Shown: positions 21,141-33,100, numbered from the stretch's first letter. The stretch: DNA of 60,000 nucleotides from Symsagittifera roscoffensis (GCF_963678635.1 NC_087065.1:44799919-44859918); one strand, 5' to 3'. Numbers and translations are program-made. Notes: generated by a model from the letters alone, not told the origin.

Positions 21141-22235
21141 TAGTAGAATATGATGTGGTACTCGATCAAAAGCATGTTTTATTGAGTTCAATTTATTGAT
21201 CAATATCGTATTGCAATGAAGAGAGACGTAGATTGTTATTATTAAGCCTTGAAGCTGCTCGATGTTTGTCAAAAAGATGAACAGTGGGACGAATAAAAAT
21301 ATGGAAGTTGTTGCCGCCTTTTGGTCTTTTTACAACTAGCAAAGTTTATTACTGCCATAATTTCAGAATACCAGTGACGTACATAAAGTTTGATACTTAA
21401 GGAGCCAAAAGTCGAGTTTTGAGTAACAATAAGATTGCCAAAGCATGGGCTGATGTTTTTATTGAAAACTGAACAAGAGAATGAGGCTTTCGAAATTTGA
21501 GAGCTTAAATTTTGCCCAGTGGTACTCAGTGTTAATTTGGGTATTGTAAAGAAAGCAAACACGGGAAAGTGGTCTGAATATAATTTATTGTCAAGGAAAA
21601 CTGATAATAGCTCAGTATGGGATGACAATATCAGGTCCAGGGTGTTACCGGATCGATGATTTTGTTCATAAATAAGGTGTAATAAGTCGAGTTCCTCGAT
21701 AGTAGAAAGAAACAAATTAGAGTAAAGCGAACGACCAGAAAAAGATGTCTAGCAGATGTCGGGCAAATTGAAGTTACCCATGAGTGTGTATGAGCAAGAT
21801 AAAGATGCTACTTTAGTATTGAAATAACGAATGCATTCAACTAGAGAATTGATAAGTATTCTGTATGCAGATGTATCAGGGGGTTGTAAACAAGGAAAAA
21901 GACATGATTATGATATCCGGAATAAAATGATAAACCAATTATATAGTCTGCATTGTAAGAAAGAATAGAGTAGTTTGTTACAAAGCTGTTCTTAAGGGCG
22001 ATGAGAACCCCTCCGTGTTCTCCACAAGCATGATCAACCCGAGCAATAACAGAATAAGGACAGTTTAATGGAAAAACTTCGGGATTGGTAATTTCAGGTT
22101 TCAGCCAGGTCTCTGTGAGAAAGACGACATCGGGAGAATGTAAACTAAGATATTTGAGGATTTCAAAACACTGGCTGACACTTATCAAGCTTTGTACGTT
22201 AAGCAGACATAGTCTTAGCTGTAGTCAGTCTAACT
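21141..22235 (-). pseudogene. LINE copy D, ORF2 fragment with a large RT deletion
   Basis: The endonuclease part is recognisable (SPDVVFLTETWLKPEI, CGEHGGVLIALKN, near 22000-22140). The RT is almost entirely lost: the sequence goes from LNSIKH directly to AFDRVPHHILLSK near 21170, so this unit is about 0.6 kb shorter than the others. Confidence 0.6.
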
Positions 22236-22990
22236 CGACCTTTCCTCCAATTCCTTCATGAGTGAGGCCGCAAATTTTTAAATCATTACGGGGTATTTGG
22301 TCATGATTTATCATTTCAAATCGTTTCTTGAGAATTTTATGTTCACAGCTTGTTCATCTCTGTTGAGCGACTTAGAAATGAAAACTTTATCTTAAAAATT
22401 CTTGAGTTTAACCGCTTTAGCTAGATGTTTTCGAGCATCCCACTCTGATGATAGGCGTAAAAGTATGAGACGTGGCCTTCGTTCTGAGAATTTAATTTTA
22501 CCAAGTCTAGACATTTGATTTATGTTAACGTTTGACTCGCCAATATACTCCAGTATTTCCGAAACCTTGGCCTCTTCTGCTTCAACATCAGACCTGAATT
22601 CACCTTTGTCTTCAGAGATACCATCAATTATAATTTCGGAATAGTTGAATTAGAATGGGTATTATTGTTTGGAATGTTTTTTGACGTAGTCGAGCCCGTG
22701 ATCTTAAATAAAATCAAAAATATCTTCAATATCTTTCAAAAAATTATATAAAACTTCATGTTTCCTTGTCACAAGTTCAAACTAGGCTTCGGATTTGAAG
22801 ACGTCACCCTCTAGGCAGTCACCACAAAACAAAAGCATCCACGAACGCGGCCCATAGTTGACACAGCATCCGCAGTGATCCCAACACATTGCCGATGAAA
22901 CCATCCATCACACTTGTCACATCCATTTGCACCTGCATCACCTTCTTTCACCACCCTTTTGCAGGATCAGCATTTGGTAGATTGAGCCAT
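22236..22990 (-). pseudogene. LINE copy D, ORF1 with PHD finger, strongly decayed
   Basis: Start ATG at 22988-22990. The PHD-encoding segment at about 22800-22970 matches the other copies, but the middle has several indels near 22640-22800, so no long frame survives. Confidence 0.55.
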
Positions 22991-23185
22991 ATCCAACATG
23001 AAACTATTTAATAAGTTTAACACAACAATTAGTGATAATTTTATTAAATAGTTCATGTTGGCATTCACGTAAATTCACGTAGTCTGTAAATTCGGTTGAA
23101 CCCAATATCTAAGATTTGGGAGTGAAGGTTCCGAGAATAGTCGTAAGCTTTTGTAGAATGGTCGAAAAATCCAAAAAGTTTACTT
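22991..23185 (-). repeat. LINE 5'-flank unit D
   Basis: Fourth copy of the shared upstream unit. Here it does not run into RT but into Penelope-like sequence, so this is the outer border of the array. Confidence 0.5.
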
Positions 23186-24290
23186 TTCCGAGGTGCAAAG
23201 AAAGGTGGGCGTGGTCGCATAAACAAGTAAGCTTCTCACAACCCGCTCTGTGAAATGAATCCGAAACCTCAGATATGGCAGGGTAGTATTCAAAATTTTT
23301 AAAAGAAATCTGTCGAAAAAAAATCAAAAATATGACTTTTCCGAGAACGATATTTTTTTGTTTAAATTTTCATATGAGTATGCGCTAATGCAGAGGAGCT
23401 TTCCACTGCCCATTATCTCCATTGAACTCACATTATCAAAATGAGAGCTTAGTTTTCGAGAAGAGTCGAAAACTCTTAAACGGTCAAAAATCAACAATTT
23501 GACTATTCTGAGTGCCACAAATCCAATTGTAAAAAAATGTTTCAAAACAGTGCCTTTCATTGAAACCAATATTTCATATTTGAGAGTAGTAGTTTTCGAG
23601 AAAACGAAAAAAAAACAAATTGGATAAAAAAACTCCCCACACATTTTCGAAGGCCGTAGACAGAAAGATTCACGAACATCGAAAAGAGGATTTTACTATT
23701 TGATAGCATAGTGGTAAATTGGATAGTGGTAAATTGGAGTTTAATTGGAAGGTTTTCTGCAGCATTATGTTACTTACACTGGCAGCGCTGAACATTGGGA
23801 CAGAGAAGCGGGCAATTAACACGCGCAAAATGTTTAGAAGAAGGGAGCTGAGATTAAAGCAATAGTTTCAGAATCAATCAAAACGTTCGCCAAAACAAAA
23901 AACTTTGAAAAAACTAATTTTTAAGCATGAAATTAGCAACAAATCAAATTATCAGCATCAAAAAATTTATAACTCTCATAAACTTGAGGCTCGGTGTAAA
24001 AACTTGTTACATTGTAGTTGTTAAATCTTTTACGTAAGGATTGCGATGTTTTGATTTGTTAAAACTTTTAAGTTTTGAAATAATGACGTGTATGTTCTTT
24101 GATCATTTTGATAATTTTGGTTAAGACGCTCATTGAAATTTAAAATGAATAGTTTCGAAACCCCAAGGCTACGAGCCAGTTCATAATTACAGTTTCTCCT
24201 ACAAGGAGTCGTAGTCTAAGTTTTTACTTCTTTTTAGTGGAAAAACTTTACAATAAATTCGTGATTTTTTTGCCATAGTAGAATTTAAAT
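23160..24290 (+). pseudogene. Penelope-like element, 3' part (first copy)
   Basis: About 1.1 kb is related, in the same orientation, to 33200-34280. Near 23600-23720 it encodes RKRKKNK, PHTFSKAVDRKIHEHRKED and later a Leu/Ala-rich tail. This resembles the C-terminal end of GIY-YIG-type Penelope proteins (EHRKED, then LLTLEAL-like). Stops interrupt it. The catalytic GIY-YIG core is not readable. Confidence 0.45.
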
Positions 24291-24639
24291 GGTCTTCCTT
24301 GTAGGGACCAGTTTTCTCTACCACAGCCTGGAACAGTTTCGCAACAAGGAAAAAGAACAATTCTTGCCCGAATTGTCGTCTCTTCCTGGACTATCTTTAA
24401 ACTTAACCCTAGGAAACAGCAGAAAAACTCCTAAATCTACTCTGAAAATTTCTCTATCAGAAAAACAGTCAAGCAGTGGTGCGGCACGACATCATCATTA
24501 TTACTATCAACAACCACTGCACAAAATTTAAAGAAATTGAACTGAATCCTGAAGGCACTTATAAATATCACCGCAATCGTATACTGTCAGAGAAACGGTT
24601 TCCCAGATATCAGGAACCAGTTGATTAGCTCGGGTGTTT

Positions 24640-26220
24640 TTACATTCCTAATACAAGGTTTCTGATATCGAAGATGAAGAGAAAAAGGAGCTGGTAAATG
24701 AGTATCAGGCACTACACCAGGATGTTCAGCTGGAACTAAAGCTTTTGTAGAATGTGTTCGAACATTAAAACAACCTGGCAGCTGTATTGTCTAAGCTCCA
24801 TTTAAACACAAAAAAGAAGTCGTAAACGAGAAAAAGTTAGCCGAAAGAGGACTGATGGTCAGAGGTGAGGAACGTGTTGAGGCACTTGCAAGGATGTTTG
24901 AACGTAGAAATTGAGAAGACTGTTGTTATTTGTGTTGCTTTGCGTCACGCGAGGTTTATGCCTTGTAGCCTGCAAAACAATGCGCACAGTTGCATTCCAC
25001 CTACAATCTTGATTTGGACTTCAGGAAAGAAACCCATTTGATCATTAAGCCGTGATTATGACTCCATATAAGTTAGCCCTGCCAATTTTCACTCCTGTTA
25101 TTTTACTGAGAGTTTGTTAAGAAACTGGCATATATCTTGAGTTTTTGAGGTTCCGGGTCCCAGAAAATGGGTTTTTCTCGGACCAAACATTACAAAGTTT
25201 TCAGACACAACTTGTTAGAATGGAGTAAAACAAGGCAAAGACAGATTAAAAAACGTCGAGGGCAAACTGGAAAACAAGAGGGCAGTACAGAGGGGCTAGA
25301 TGAAAGGTATTAGCAGAGGACAAAATAACAGCAACAGTTTGAGAAACCTTGAAAAGAAACTATCTGAAAGGTAAGATCGACCTCTGAGGAAGCAAGGTGA
25401 GAGATAAGTAAAATTGTTATGATTTTCCATTACCATTTTGTGTTCAGCAGGGTTTGTCATTAGGGCCGAAACATCCGGTCAGGGATAAATTTAATGAGAC
25501 TCAATTTCTCGCAAACATAGACAACTTTCTTTCGGATCTCAAAATCCCAATTCTCTCTGAGAGGCTGTTTGTGAGACCAAATCAATGGCAAAAACATATG
25601 ATAAATAGCTGAAACAAACGCGATCTGTTAGGGGCGTTGAGAAATCCCGAAAGTGTCTGAAGAGTAATGGATTGGCTGCGCTAACGTATGGGCGTTGGCT
25701 TAAATTTAAGGAGAAAACATACCTACTAGAACAAGCTATCGGATTTATTAGATGCAATCCGATTCAGCAAACTGAAAGGAGCAAGTGATTCAATTGCTTG
25801 AAAGATAGAAAAAAAACATCAATTAGAAGCTGTTGGCGATGAGGAAAAAAAAACAAAATAAGTGAGAATCTCTTCACAAGGATAAAGTCTACTGGAGGCA
25901 GCCCGCCAGGTTTCATTGGTTGGAGACGGTGCAAAAGGAGAATACCCCATTGAACCTGCTCCTCTTACTGCCTTGTGGTTCCTATTATAACCAGAACAAG
26001 GCTCTCGCAAATATTTTGAGAAAAATGAGGGCGCAGTTATCGAAATCAACTAACTAGAAGCAAGGGAAACATTAGAGAGTATTAGACCTGAGCCCAATGA
26101 AAAATTTGACACTCTAGATATGAAGAGTTTGTGTATAATTGTTCATCTGAATGAAGTAATTGACTTAGCTCTTAGAAAACTGTAATAACAAGAAGCACCA
26201 CTATCAGTTGATAGGAACAA
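24640..26220 (+). pseudogene. Penelope-like element, N-terminal and RT part (second copy), interrupted by an LTR element
   Basis: Pieces in changing frames give EDEEKKELVNEYQALHQDV near 24680. From 25442 the reading is VQQGLSLGPKHPV followed by FNETQFLANIDNFLSDLK, and from about 26104 FDTLDMKSL followed by NEVIDLALRKL. The last two resemble the conserved reverse-transcriptase blocks of Penelope-like elements (LSLGPKF-like; DVxSLYTNxP-like). The reading ends at DRNN, exactly where the TGTCATC of the LTR begins at 26221, and resumes at 32183. Many stops are present. Confidence 0.5.
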
Positions 26221-26474
26221 TGTCATCAGGTACGGATAGATAAACTTAGCATCATTGATGCAGACATTTATGTTTGACATTTTGTTATAAGTTCATTAAC
26301 TTGATTGGTCATTTGACCTTGTACGGCTGTACAACGAAGTGGTAACATGAGCAATAGCTCAGACGGTAATTTATGATTCTTAAGAACAGCTGTTTTATCG
26401 AACTCACATCAAAAATACCGTTTATCAATCCGTTCGGATTCGATATATTCACGTTCATACATTGAGGTAAAACA
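26221..26474 (+). repeat. 5' LTR of a Mag-like Ty3/gypsy element
   Basis: It starts TGTCATCAGG, ends GAGGTAAAACA (TG...CA), 254 bases. It aligns end to end with 31928-32182, with roughly 20-25 differences by eye. The difference dates the insertion as not recent. Confidence 0.8.
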
Positions 26475-27560
26475 TGGCGCAGCCAGCAGGATTTTCAAAA
26501 AACCCGCTAAGCATCAGCCCATTCTGGGAGAAAGCTTCGGCTGAACCACCTCTCGAGTGGTCGAAATGTGCAGCAAAATTCGAAATGGCAGTATTTGCGA
26601 AGGACGGATGGAAGTAAGAAATCTACAAAGAAATAAACCAGAACTAGTTGAGCCTAGACAACCCATTTATGAAATTGAAATAAATGTAGAAATGAAAGCC
26701 CACAAGACAAAGCGGGAGGCTAGAAATCAAGAAAAGAGAGTCGGATGGGAGAACCATTTGGTTAAGGCCAGAGAAAAAGGAGTTTTATGCAAATCATTCC
26801 GGTAGGATGAGGCCGACGCAAAAGTACGAAGCTATATATTTCTCTGCCATGGCGCCGAGGGACAACGACAATTGCAACAGAAGCGACCAGGTCTTGACCT
26901 ACATACGGCGACTACAAGAAATCTAATAACGACTTTAGAAGATATTTTTGTCACAACCAGAATTGTGGCGTTTGAAAGATATAACTTCCTTTGTACGAAG
27001 CAGAAAAAAACGGAGAGTCTTGAAAAAATCCACGCGGATCTAGTTGAACTGGCCTCAAGGGCCGACTGTGGAGATCGCGAAGACGAATGGGTAAGAGACA
27101 TGTTCACAGCACATATGCACAACGAGAAAATCGCCGAGGAATTACTAGCCCAAACGCGAAACCCACAGGATGCATATGATTATGCAAAAAGACGGGAAAA
27201 AGGTATCGAATATAGTCGCACAATGAAAATTATTCCTTTCGGAAGTCAAGCAACAGTGAAGCAAGAGCCAATACATTATATCAACACACGTGGGCGCAGT
27301 AATTATGCGAATAATTAGGGCTCACAGAGAAGTTGGGGCGGACTTCGCGTTCGACCATATCCACGTGGACAAAATAAAACAAGAGGTCAACAACAACAAC
27401 AACGAAACACAATTTTCAATACTCAGAAACAACCTTACAAATGTGGTAATCAATTCTGACAGAACCACTTAAAATCGCGCTCGGCAAAGGACAAAATTTG
27501 TTCAAAATGTACAAAACGGGGACACTTTGCCAAACTATGCCGTTCAGGAAACGTCAATTA
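26474..27560 (+). pseudogene. Mag-like gag with CCHC zinc knuckle, decayed
   Basis: The ATG at 26474-26476 overlaps the LTR/PBS border and opens MAQPAGFSKNPL with a Trp-containing gag N-terminus, stopping after about 47 codons. The reading continues in other frames: 26872-27318 (a helical capsid-like part with ARNPQ-type motif, EELLAQTRNPQDAYDYAKR) and then a zinc knuckle at 27499-27540, CSKC...GHFAKLC (CX2CX4HX4C, all ligands present). At least two frameshifts and a TAA break it. Confidence 0.65.
26475..26492 (+). other. Probable primer-binding site
   Basis: TGGCGCAGCCAGCAGGAT begins directly after the CA end of the 5' LTR. TGGCGCAG is the form of primer-binding site I associate with tRNA-Ser-primed Mag-type elements; the exact tRNA is not verified. 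Confidence 0.5.
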
Positions 27561-27759
27561 TATGAGGGACTGCAATGATGAGGAGCAACAGAAAAAATCG
27601 AGACAGAGAGTAGCATTCGCAGAATTTAGATCAAATAATGGTTGGGATGAAAACCAAATTGATAAGTTTTCGGTAATGGCACTTTCAAAAGCTTTTGAAA
27701 TTAAAAGCACGGGCAATGTATAAAAAGATGATCTTAACGGACACATAGTTAAATTACAG

Positions 27760-28300
27760 ATGAAAACATAAGAACTCTTCGCTATCGCTGATTCCGGAAG
27801 TCCAACGAAAAAACAGCTCGGCGGCTACAGGAAAACGACAAATCAACATTTTTCAAACGTAACTAAACGGAAGACGCCCCTTAAAATTTAGCCCGTTACA
27901 ATGGCGAAACAATCATCCCAAAAGGAAGATTGATCAAGACAATTAAATCTGGAGGCTGGAAAAAGCAAACCGCCCCATTCATCATTGTCGACGACCAGAA
28001 AGCAAGCATCTTAGGTAGAAATATATTACCACAGATTGGAATTAAACTAGTGCCAGAAAAACGAAAACGTGGAAACGTGCTGCACATACACGAACCAGAG
28101 CAATCAAACCCTAATATTAAAGAATGGCTTAAAGGCAATTTCGCACAATTATGTGTACGTAAAGGAAAGTCAAAAAAACACGTTATGCGAACGCAATTTA
28201 GCAAAGACATTCTTCCGATCCAACAAAAGGGACGCCGTATCGCATGCACCTACAAGATTGAGTCGAGAAAGAACTTAACAAGCATATCGACCAAAAACAC
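27760..28300 (+). pseudogene. Mag-like pol: aspartic protease region, decayed
   Basis: Protease active-site sequence FAIADSGSP (DSG in place of the common DTG) is encoded at about 27778-27804. The second protease landmark, ILGRNILPQIG, lies in the open piece 27930-28304. A stop separates them at about 27890. Sequence between this and the RT is unusually rich in Lys. Confidence 0.6.
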
Positions 28301-28309
28301 ATAATAAAA

Positions 28310-29100
28310 TTGCATAAATGCTCGGACCGACAATTCCTAAGTCCGATATTGTAATTACCGTGAAAAAAGACCAGAGGGTGAAACTGGCTTTAGATTTAAA
28401 AAATTAAACAAATTTAGTCACAAGAACAAATATCAAATGCCTAATATTGATCTCCCATTAGACAACATAGCACAAGTGGTGAAATCGAACAACAATCAAC
28501 AAACTTCATTCTCAACATTAGATTTGCCATCTGCCTACTCACAAATCCAGTTGGATAAATCAACACGAGAAAAACGTAATTTCAGTTTAATTGGTGGCCA
28601 TGCCACCGAGATGCATCAATTTCAAACCGGATTTTACGGCCTAAAGGATATGCCAGCTGAATTTCAGAGGGCTATTGACATGACACTTTCCAATTGCTCA
28701 AACAGGTACGGATTTTTGGACGACATACTCATACTAACGAAAGGATCACTCGATAAACACAAGCAAAAACTTCAAATGATTTTGGAAAAATTAGATTCGG
28801 AAAACCTCGCAATATCACTGAACAAAAGTAAGTTTGCGTGTAAATAAGCTGAGTGGTTGGGGTACACCAAAAACAGCGAGGGCACCAAACCATTTATAAG
28901 AAAAACAGAAGCGATTGAGAAACTATTACCACCATCAATTTTAAACAACAAAAAGTTTTATGGGCTCCATAGACCACCTCACCAGATACATTCCTAATTT
29001 AGCACAGACAGCAGCCGCAATGCGGCCTTTTCTAAAAAAACACAGAGAAAAACAAAACAATTTTTTGGAAACCGGACCACAATACATGTTTTAAAAAAAT
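28310..29100 (+). pseudogene. Mag-like pol: reverse transcriptase, decayed
   Basis: The open piece 28437-28847 reads MPNIDLPLDNIAQ, FSTLDLPSAYSQIQLD, HQFQTGFYGLKDMPAEFQ and the catalytic FLDDILILTKGS (about 28710-28740). FLDD replaces the usual YxDD, as in many Ty3/gypsy elements. After TAA at about 28847 it continues with the thumb/connection region in other frames. Confidence 0.75.
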
Positions 29101-29129
29101 AAATAAACTATTTTCCGAAATAACACAGA

Positions 29130-29690
29130 ACAAACATTTTGATCAACATTTGGAAACACGCATAGCATGCGATGCCTCCACATCAGGTTTAGGAGCGTTA
29201 CTTGAGCAACGTTCAAAAGAAAGCTGGTTGGCAAAAGCTAACGCATCACGTTTCTTAAATTCTCTTGAGGAAAAGTTTTCAGTTAATGAGTTAGAATAAC
29301 TTATGGTAGTTTGGGCCTTTTCAAAACTAATTTTATGGAAAACTTTTTGCTGTCATCACTGATCATCAAGCTTTGATCAACGCTTTGAATGCAAGTGAAA
29401 GATCAAAAACCAGTCAAAGCAGGATAACACGCTGGATTGACCGAATAATTCCATTCCATTTTCATATCAAACATATGGCGGGTAACAAAATGGGACTAGA
29501 ACACTATACGTCAAGAATTCTAGTCGGATTGGCAAAACCCCCAAGCAAATATCATGAGGATTTCGTTAAGGCATCAATTAATGCATTCATAAACAACCTC
29601 GAAATGATCGACAACGTCATCCTTAACAAATATAGCCAATCGAAACTTAACACCATATCAGCTGATCAAAAAGCGCGCCGAAAATAAACG
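29130..29690 (+). pseudogene. Mag-like pol: RNase H, decayed
   Basis: The reading RIACDASTSGLGALLEQ at about 29160-29210 gives the first RNase H Asp. EKFSVNELE follows, then a stop, and VITDHQALINAL in a shifted frame. The connection HIKHMAGNKMG ends the domain in the open piece 29373-29687. In Mag-type elements integrase normally follows; here it does not. Confidence 0.7.
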
Positions 29691-29699
29691 GCTAACAAT

Positions 29700-31913
29700 T
29701 AGCACTTCAAACTCTCAATTGAAAGAACAACATTCCGCAAATTCCGGAATCGGTCAACCACAAACGCTGACAAAAAATCAGTCTTGCTCAAATCGATCTG
29801 AAATTCAGTCAGGTCTCTCTCAGACAAACATCTCATCGATCACAAAATCAAAAATTTTTGTCAATAACATAAACGAAATGCAAAAAATAAATCGAAAGAC
29901 AGACGTCAGCAACTTTAAAGACGGATTCATTCCAGATGAGTTTAAGACTTTGGAACCTCGAGGCAGTAAGGACGAAAAAACATCCAACTGACAGGGGTCT
30001 TCTGATAGAGAGGAGAGCTTATCGGACCCACGGTGGCATAAACGCGCACCAACCGCCAGGAAACAAAAAGTAACAAATACCAGCTGTTAATCATAAAGGA
30101 ATCCATCAAGGACGCGCGCGAACTTCTTTCATCAAAGCCATCGTCAAAGAGTTTTCCGAAAATCGTATTCAGGGAAGACGCGATGAAAACACAAACACCA
30201 ACCATACTCAAAGTAAAGTCGACACAAGCCATGCAAACCAAAGACAACAAAGCAACGACAGGCACACAAACAGATAACCCACAACCAGAAACAAACGAAC
30301 ACTGTGTAAGCCGAGTCAATCCCGACACTGTCACTCAGGCGGAATACGTGGAATACGCTTCAAACAAGGAAACCCCCATAATGACCAATACGCAACTCGA
30401 GGCAGGTCACCACATGATTACAGAAGGGATAGTAACAATCAATCAGGCAACAATGACGGAGTCAGAAGAAGACACACCGCTGTTCCGCTAAAATCTACAA
30501 AAGGTGCCGCCGCAACCAGGAAAGACCGAAATTTACGACCGCCCATAAACTTTGTTAAATAAACGTAAATGGGAATCGATTAAATCCTCATAGGGACAGT
30601 AATGATACAACGTACATAACCGATTACACGTCCGCGAGGAGTGCCTGCTCATTGACTAACATCAGGAGCACAATCTAAAAGAATCATAGAAATTAATAAG
30701 GATAAACTGAATACACTGTATAAAATAATACAGGCATCTATTGACAGAAATATTAAAAAATGATTAGATCAAGTGGCAGGGAAAACAGTCCGAATGGCTA
30801 ATAAGGTGAAGGACCCTAAAACATTCGAACAAAAAATACAAAACTATTGACGGAAAAATTTTATCGTACACACCACATACAGCATGAGTGCAATCAATCG
30901 GGAAACAACCTAGATTTTTAAGAAATAGTGGAGTTGAACTTAATCCTGATCCTTTGATCTACGGACCGTGCCGATCTTCACGGTTAAGTGACTATGTTGC
31001 GTACAAATCCGCAAGGAGATCAGGACTTTGTCTACGTTTTTTAGACATCGAAGACCCAACGGCGCCCCAACACAAAATGTTCAAAGAGGATATCGAAACA
31101 GGGCTAAGAAGGAAATTGACAAGACGGGAACAGGCAGCAGACAAAGAACAAAACAGCGGGGAAAATAGTCCAACCAAAGACGGCCCAAACCAACTGGACG
31201 ATGAACGGGCGGGCGCCCCTGTAACCAACCTCGAGGATTGAGCCTCGACACGATGGAAAAATCCAATGCAACAAAAGCCACGGGAAAAGCTCAACCACAG
31301 GCCTAAGCATAGCAAGCGAAATGAAGAGTGAGAATTCATCGACGACATCAGGAACATCCGCGCCGTCACCGAAAAGGTTGAATCAAAAAAAGACCCCACC
31401 AGCAACAACATCAACTTCAGCAACTACAATACCAACAAGACGATCAGTCCGAAAGCATTGAGTGACCCCATTCCAATCGACAAAGCAAAAAACGATAAAA
31501 AACCAGTAAGATTCACTATCGATTTGCCGCCAGACCAACAGACATCGCCGTCAAAGACAGGCCTGAAATTCTTAATTCAGGAAATGGGTTTCTCTGAAAA
31601 AGCAGCCAAATATCAGGCCTGCTTGAAATTCCTTGAGGCACTTAGCACTAAAAGTACGACCAAGAATAAGGAAGAAATTATTGACCTTACCTGACCGACC
31701 GAGAGTCCCGACAAAAACGACGAAGTTTTATGTATCGAAAAAAAAAGAAAATTGGGAAAATAGCGGATAAAACAAACAACAAGACAGACGAGGAACACGA
31801 AAAGTAGAAAGACGACAACAATAGCAACGAAGAAACAAAGGTAAAATAGAATAGTACGGACAGCTGAAGGAAATAAAAGAAAAACCACCAGTCCCCTGTT
31901 CACTTGTTTTCCC
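29700..31913 (+). pseudogene. LTR element 3' region: unfamiliar polar coding remnants, no integrase seen
   Basis: About 2.2 kb lies between RNase H and the polypurine tract. Open pieces are 29719-29991, 30183-30491, 30888-31241 and 31458-31694, all rich in Lys, Thr, Asn, Gln, Glu and Pro. None shows the HHCC zinc-binding or DDE integrase motifs, an envelope signal peptide or membrane segments. The piece at 30888 carries a 2A-like motif. The segment may be a replaced or captured 3' region. I do not recognise its origin. Confidence 0.45.
30930..30953 (+). other. Degenerate 2A-like motif
   Basis: The frame reads GVELNPDP. The ribosome-skipping 2A consensus is D(V/I)ExNPGP, so two key positions are altered (D to G at the first, G to D before the final Pro). 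As written it should not skip. 2A motifs are common near the N-terminus of invertebrate retroelement proteins, so this may be the fossil of one. Confidence 0.4.
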
Positions 31914-31927
31914 ATTTGAAGGGGGAG
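31914..31927 (+). other. Polypurine tract before the 3' LTR
   Basis: The purine run GAAGGGGGAG ends at the base before TGTCATCC, where plus-strand priming is expected. Confidence 0.65.
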
Positions 31928-32182
31928 TGTCATCCGGTAGGGATAAATAAACTTAGCATCATTGATGCATACATTTATGTTGGACATATTGTTATAAATT
32001 CATTAACATGTTTGGTCAGTTGACCTTGTACGGCTGTACGCCGAAGGGTTAACATGAGAAATAGCTCAGACGGTAATTTATGATTCTTACGAACAGCTGT
32101 TTTTATCGAACTCACATCAAGGGTTCCGTTTATCAATCCGTTCGGATTCGATATACTCACGTTCATTTATTGAGGTATGACA
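31928..32182 (+). repeat. 3' LTR of the Mag-like element
   Basis: It starts TGTCATCCGG and ends GAGGTATGACA, 255 bases, matching the 5' LTR. Flanking bases (AACAA before the element, AACCG after) agree only partly, so the target duplication is no longer clean. Confidence 0.8.
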
Positions 32183-33100
32183 AACCGCAAAAAGATACTG
32201 TTGAACATGACAATTGGCCAAGTCCATTTCAAGTGCTACAAAATGTCGCACGTTCAGAAAAACAATTTAATAATGAGGGCATTTTTTGCCGCATTTTTAG
32301 GGGATATATGGCTAAAGCCGCACAAAACTGAACTAACGAGGGATATTCCTGAAATTTGTATGCCCCGAAAAAACCTAATAGAATATGTCCCGAGTGCAAT
32401 AAGATTGTCACCTACAGACCAGAAAGTGAAGAATGTGAAAACTGCTTCAGCTGCTATCACGTCGAATGATGAGTAACGAGTAACAAAACATAAGTGGAAC
32501 CGTCTGTAAAATTTGCATCGCGATAAGCAAGAAAACTAAGTCAGTGCAGACAGCAGACCTTTTTCTCCGTTGCGTTGATGATATAGTGAGAACAGTGAAG
32601 GTTGATCTGGAAGAAATGTTGTGGGCTGCAAACTTACCACATTCAAACATTTAGTTGACAAAAGAGACACCAAACACATATCTGGAAACCTGGCATTTTT
32701 GGATTGACAAATCAGTATTGACAAAAAAAGGAAAGTAATGTGAATGGTATCAGAAACCAACAGATAAAGGCAACATACTAAATTTTAGAAGTTGGCTCTC
32801 TTTCAATGCAAGAAAACTGTGATCGAAGGAAGTATTCACCGTTTTTTCTTCTATACGTCCAGACGGGGAATTTTAGATAAAGCGATGGAAATCAACCGTA
32901 AACAGTGGTTGATAACCAACATCCTAAAAATGGTGGTAGCGTGTTGCATCGAGAGCCCTTGAACACATCCTCGGGGGAGGGCAAAAATAGAAAAAGATGG
33001 CCGAGAAAGTGATTATAGTATTTTGATGGTTCAATATAGGTGGAATCACAGTCAAAAGTAAGCTAAAATAGTGCACAATATCACCAATGCGCAGATAATA
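32183..33100 (+). pseudogene. Penelope-like reverse transcriptase, continued after the LTR insertion, with a zinc-finger insert
   Basis: Directly after the LTR the reading resumes as RKKILLNMTIGQVHFKC, followed by a LGDIWLKPHK block like the AMGSPL..LANLWL region of Penelope RT. A Cys/His cluster follows at 32386-32460 (CPEC, ECENC, C.CYH). The RT palm motif comes next, LFLRCVDDIVRTVKV, with CVDD at 32571-32582 instead of YVDD, and then EWYQKPTDKGNILNFRSW. Stops and frameshifts make it inactive. Confidence 0.55.

Noticed and set aside
24289-24531. 80-codon + strand ORF after the first Penelope 3' part
   Set aside because: Ser/Leu-rich with no recognisable motif, probably chance or a remnant of the element's leader.
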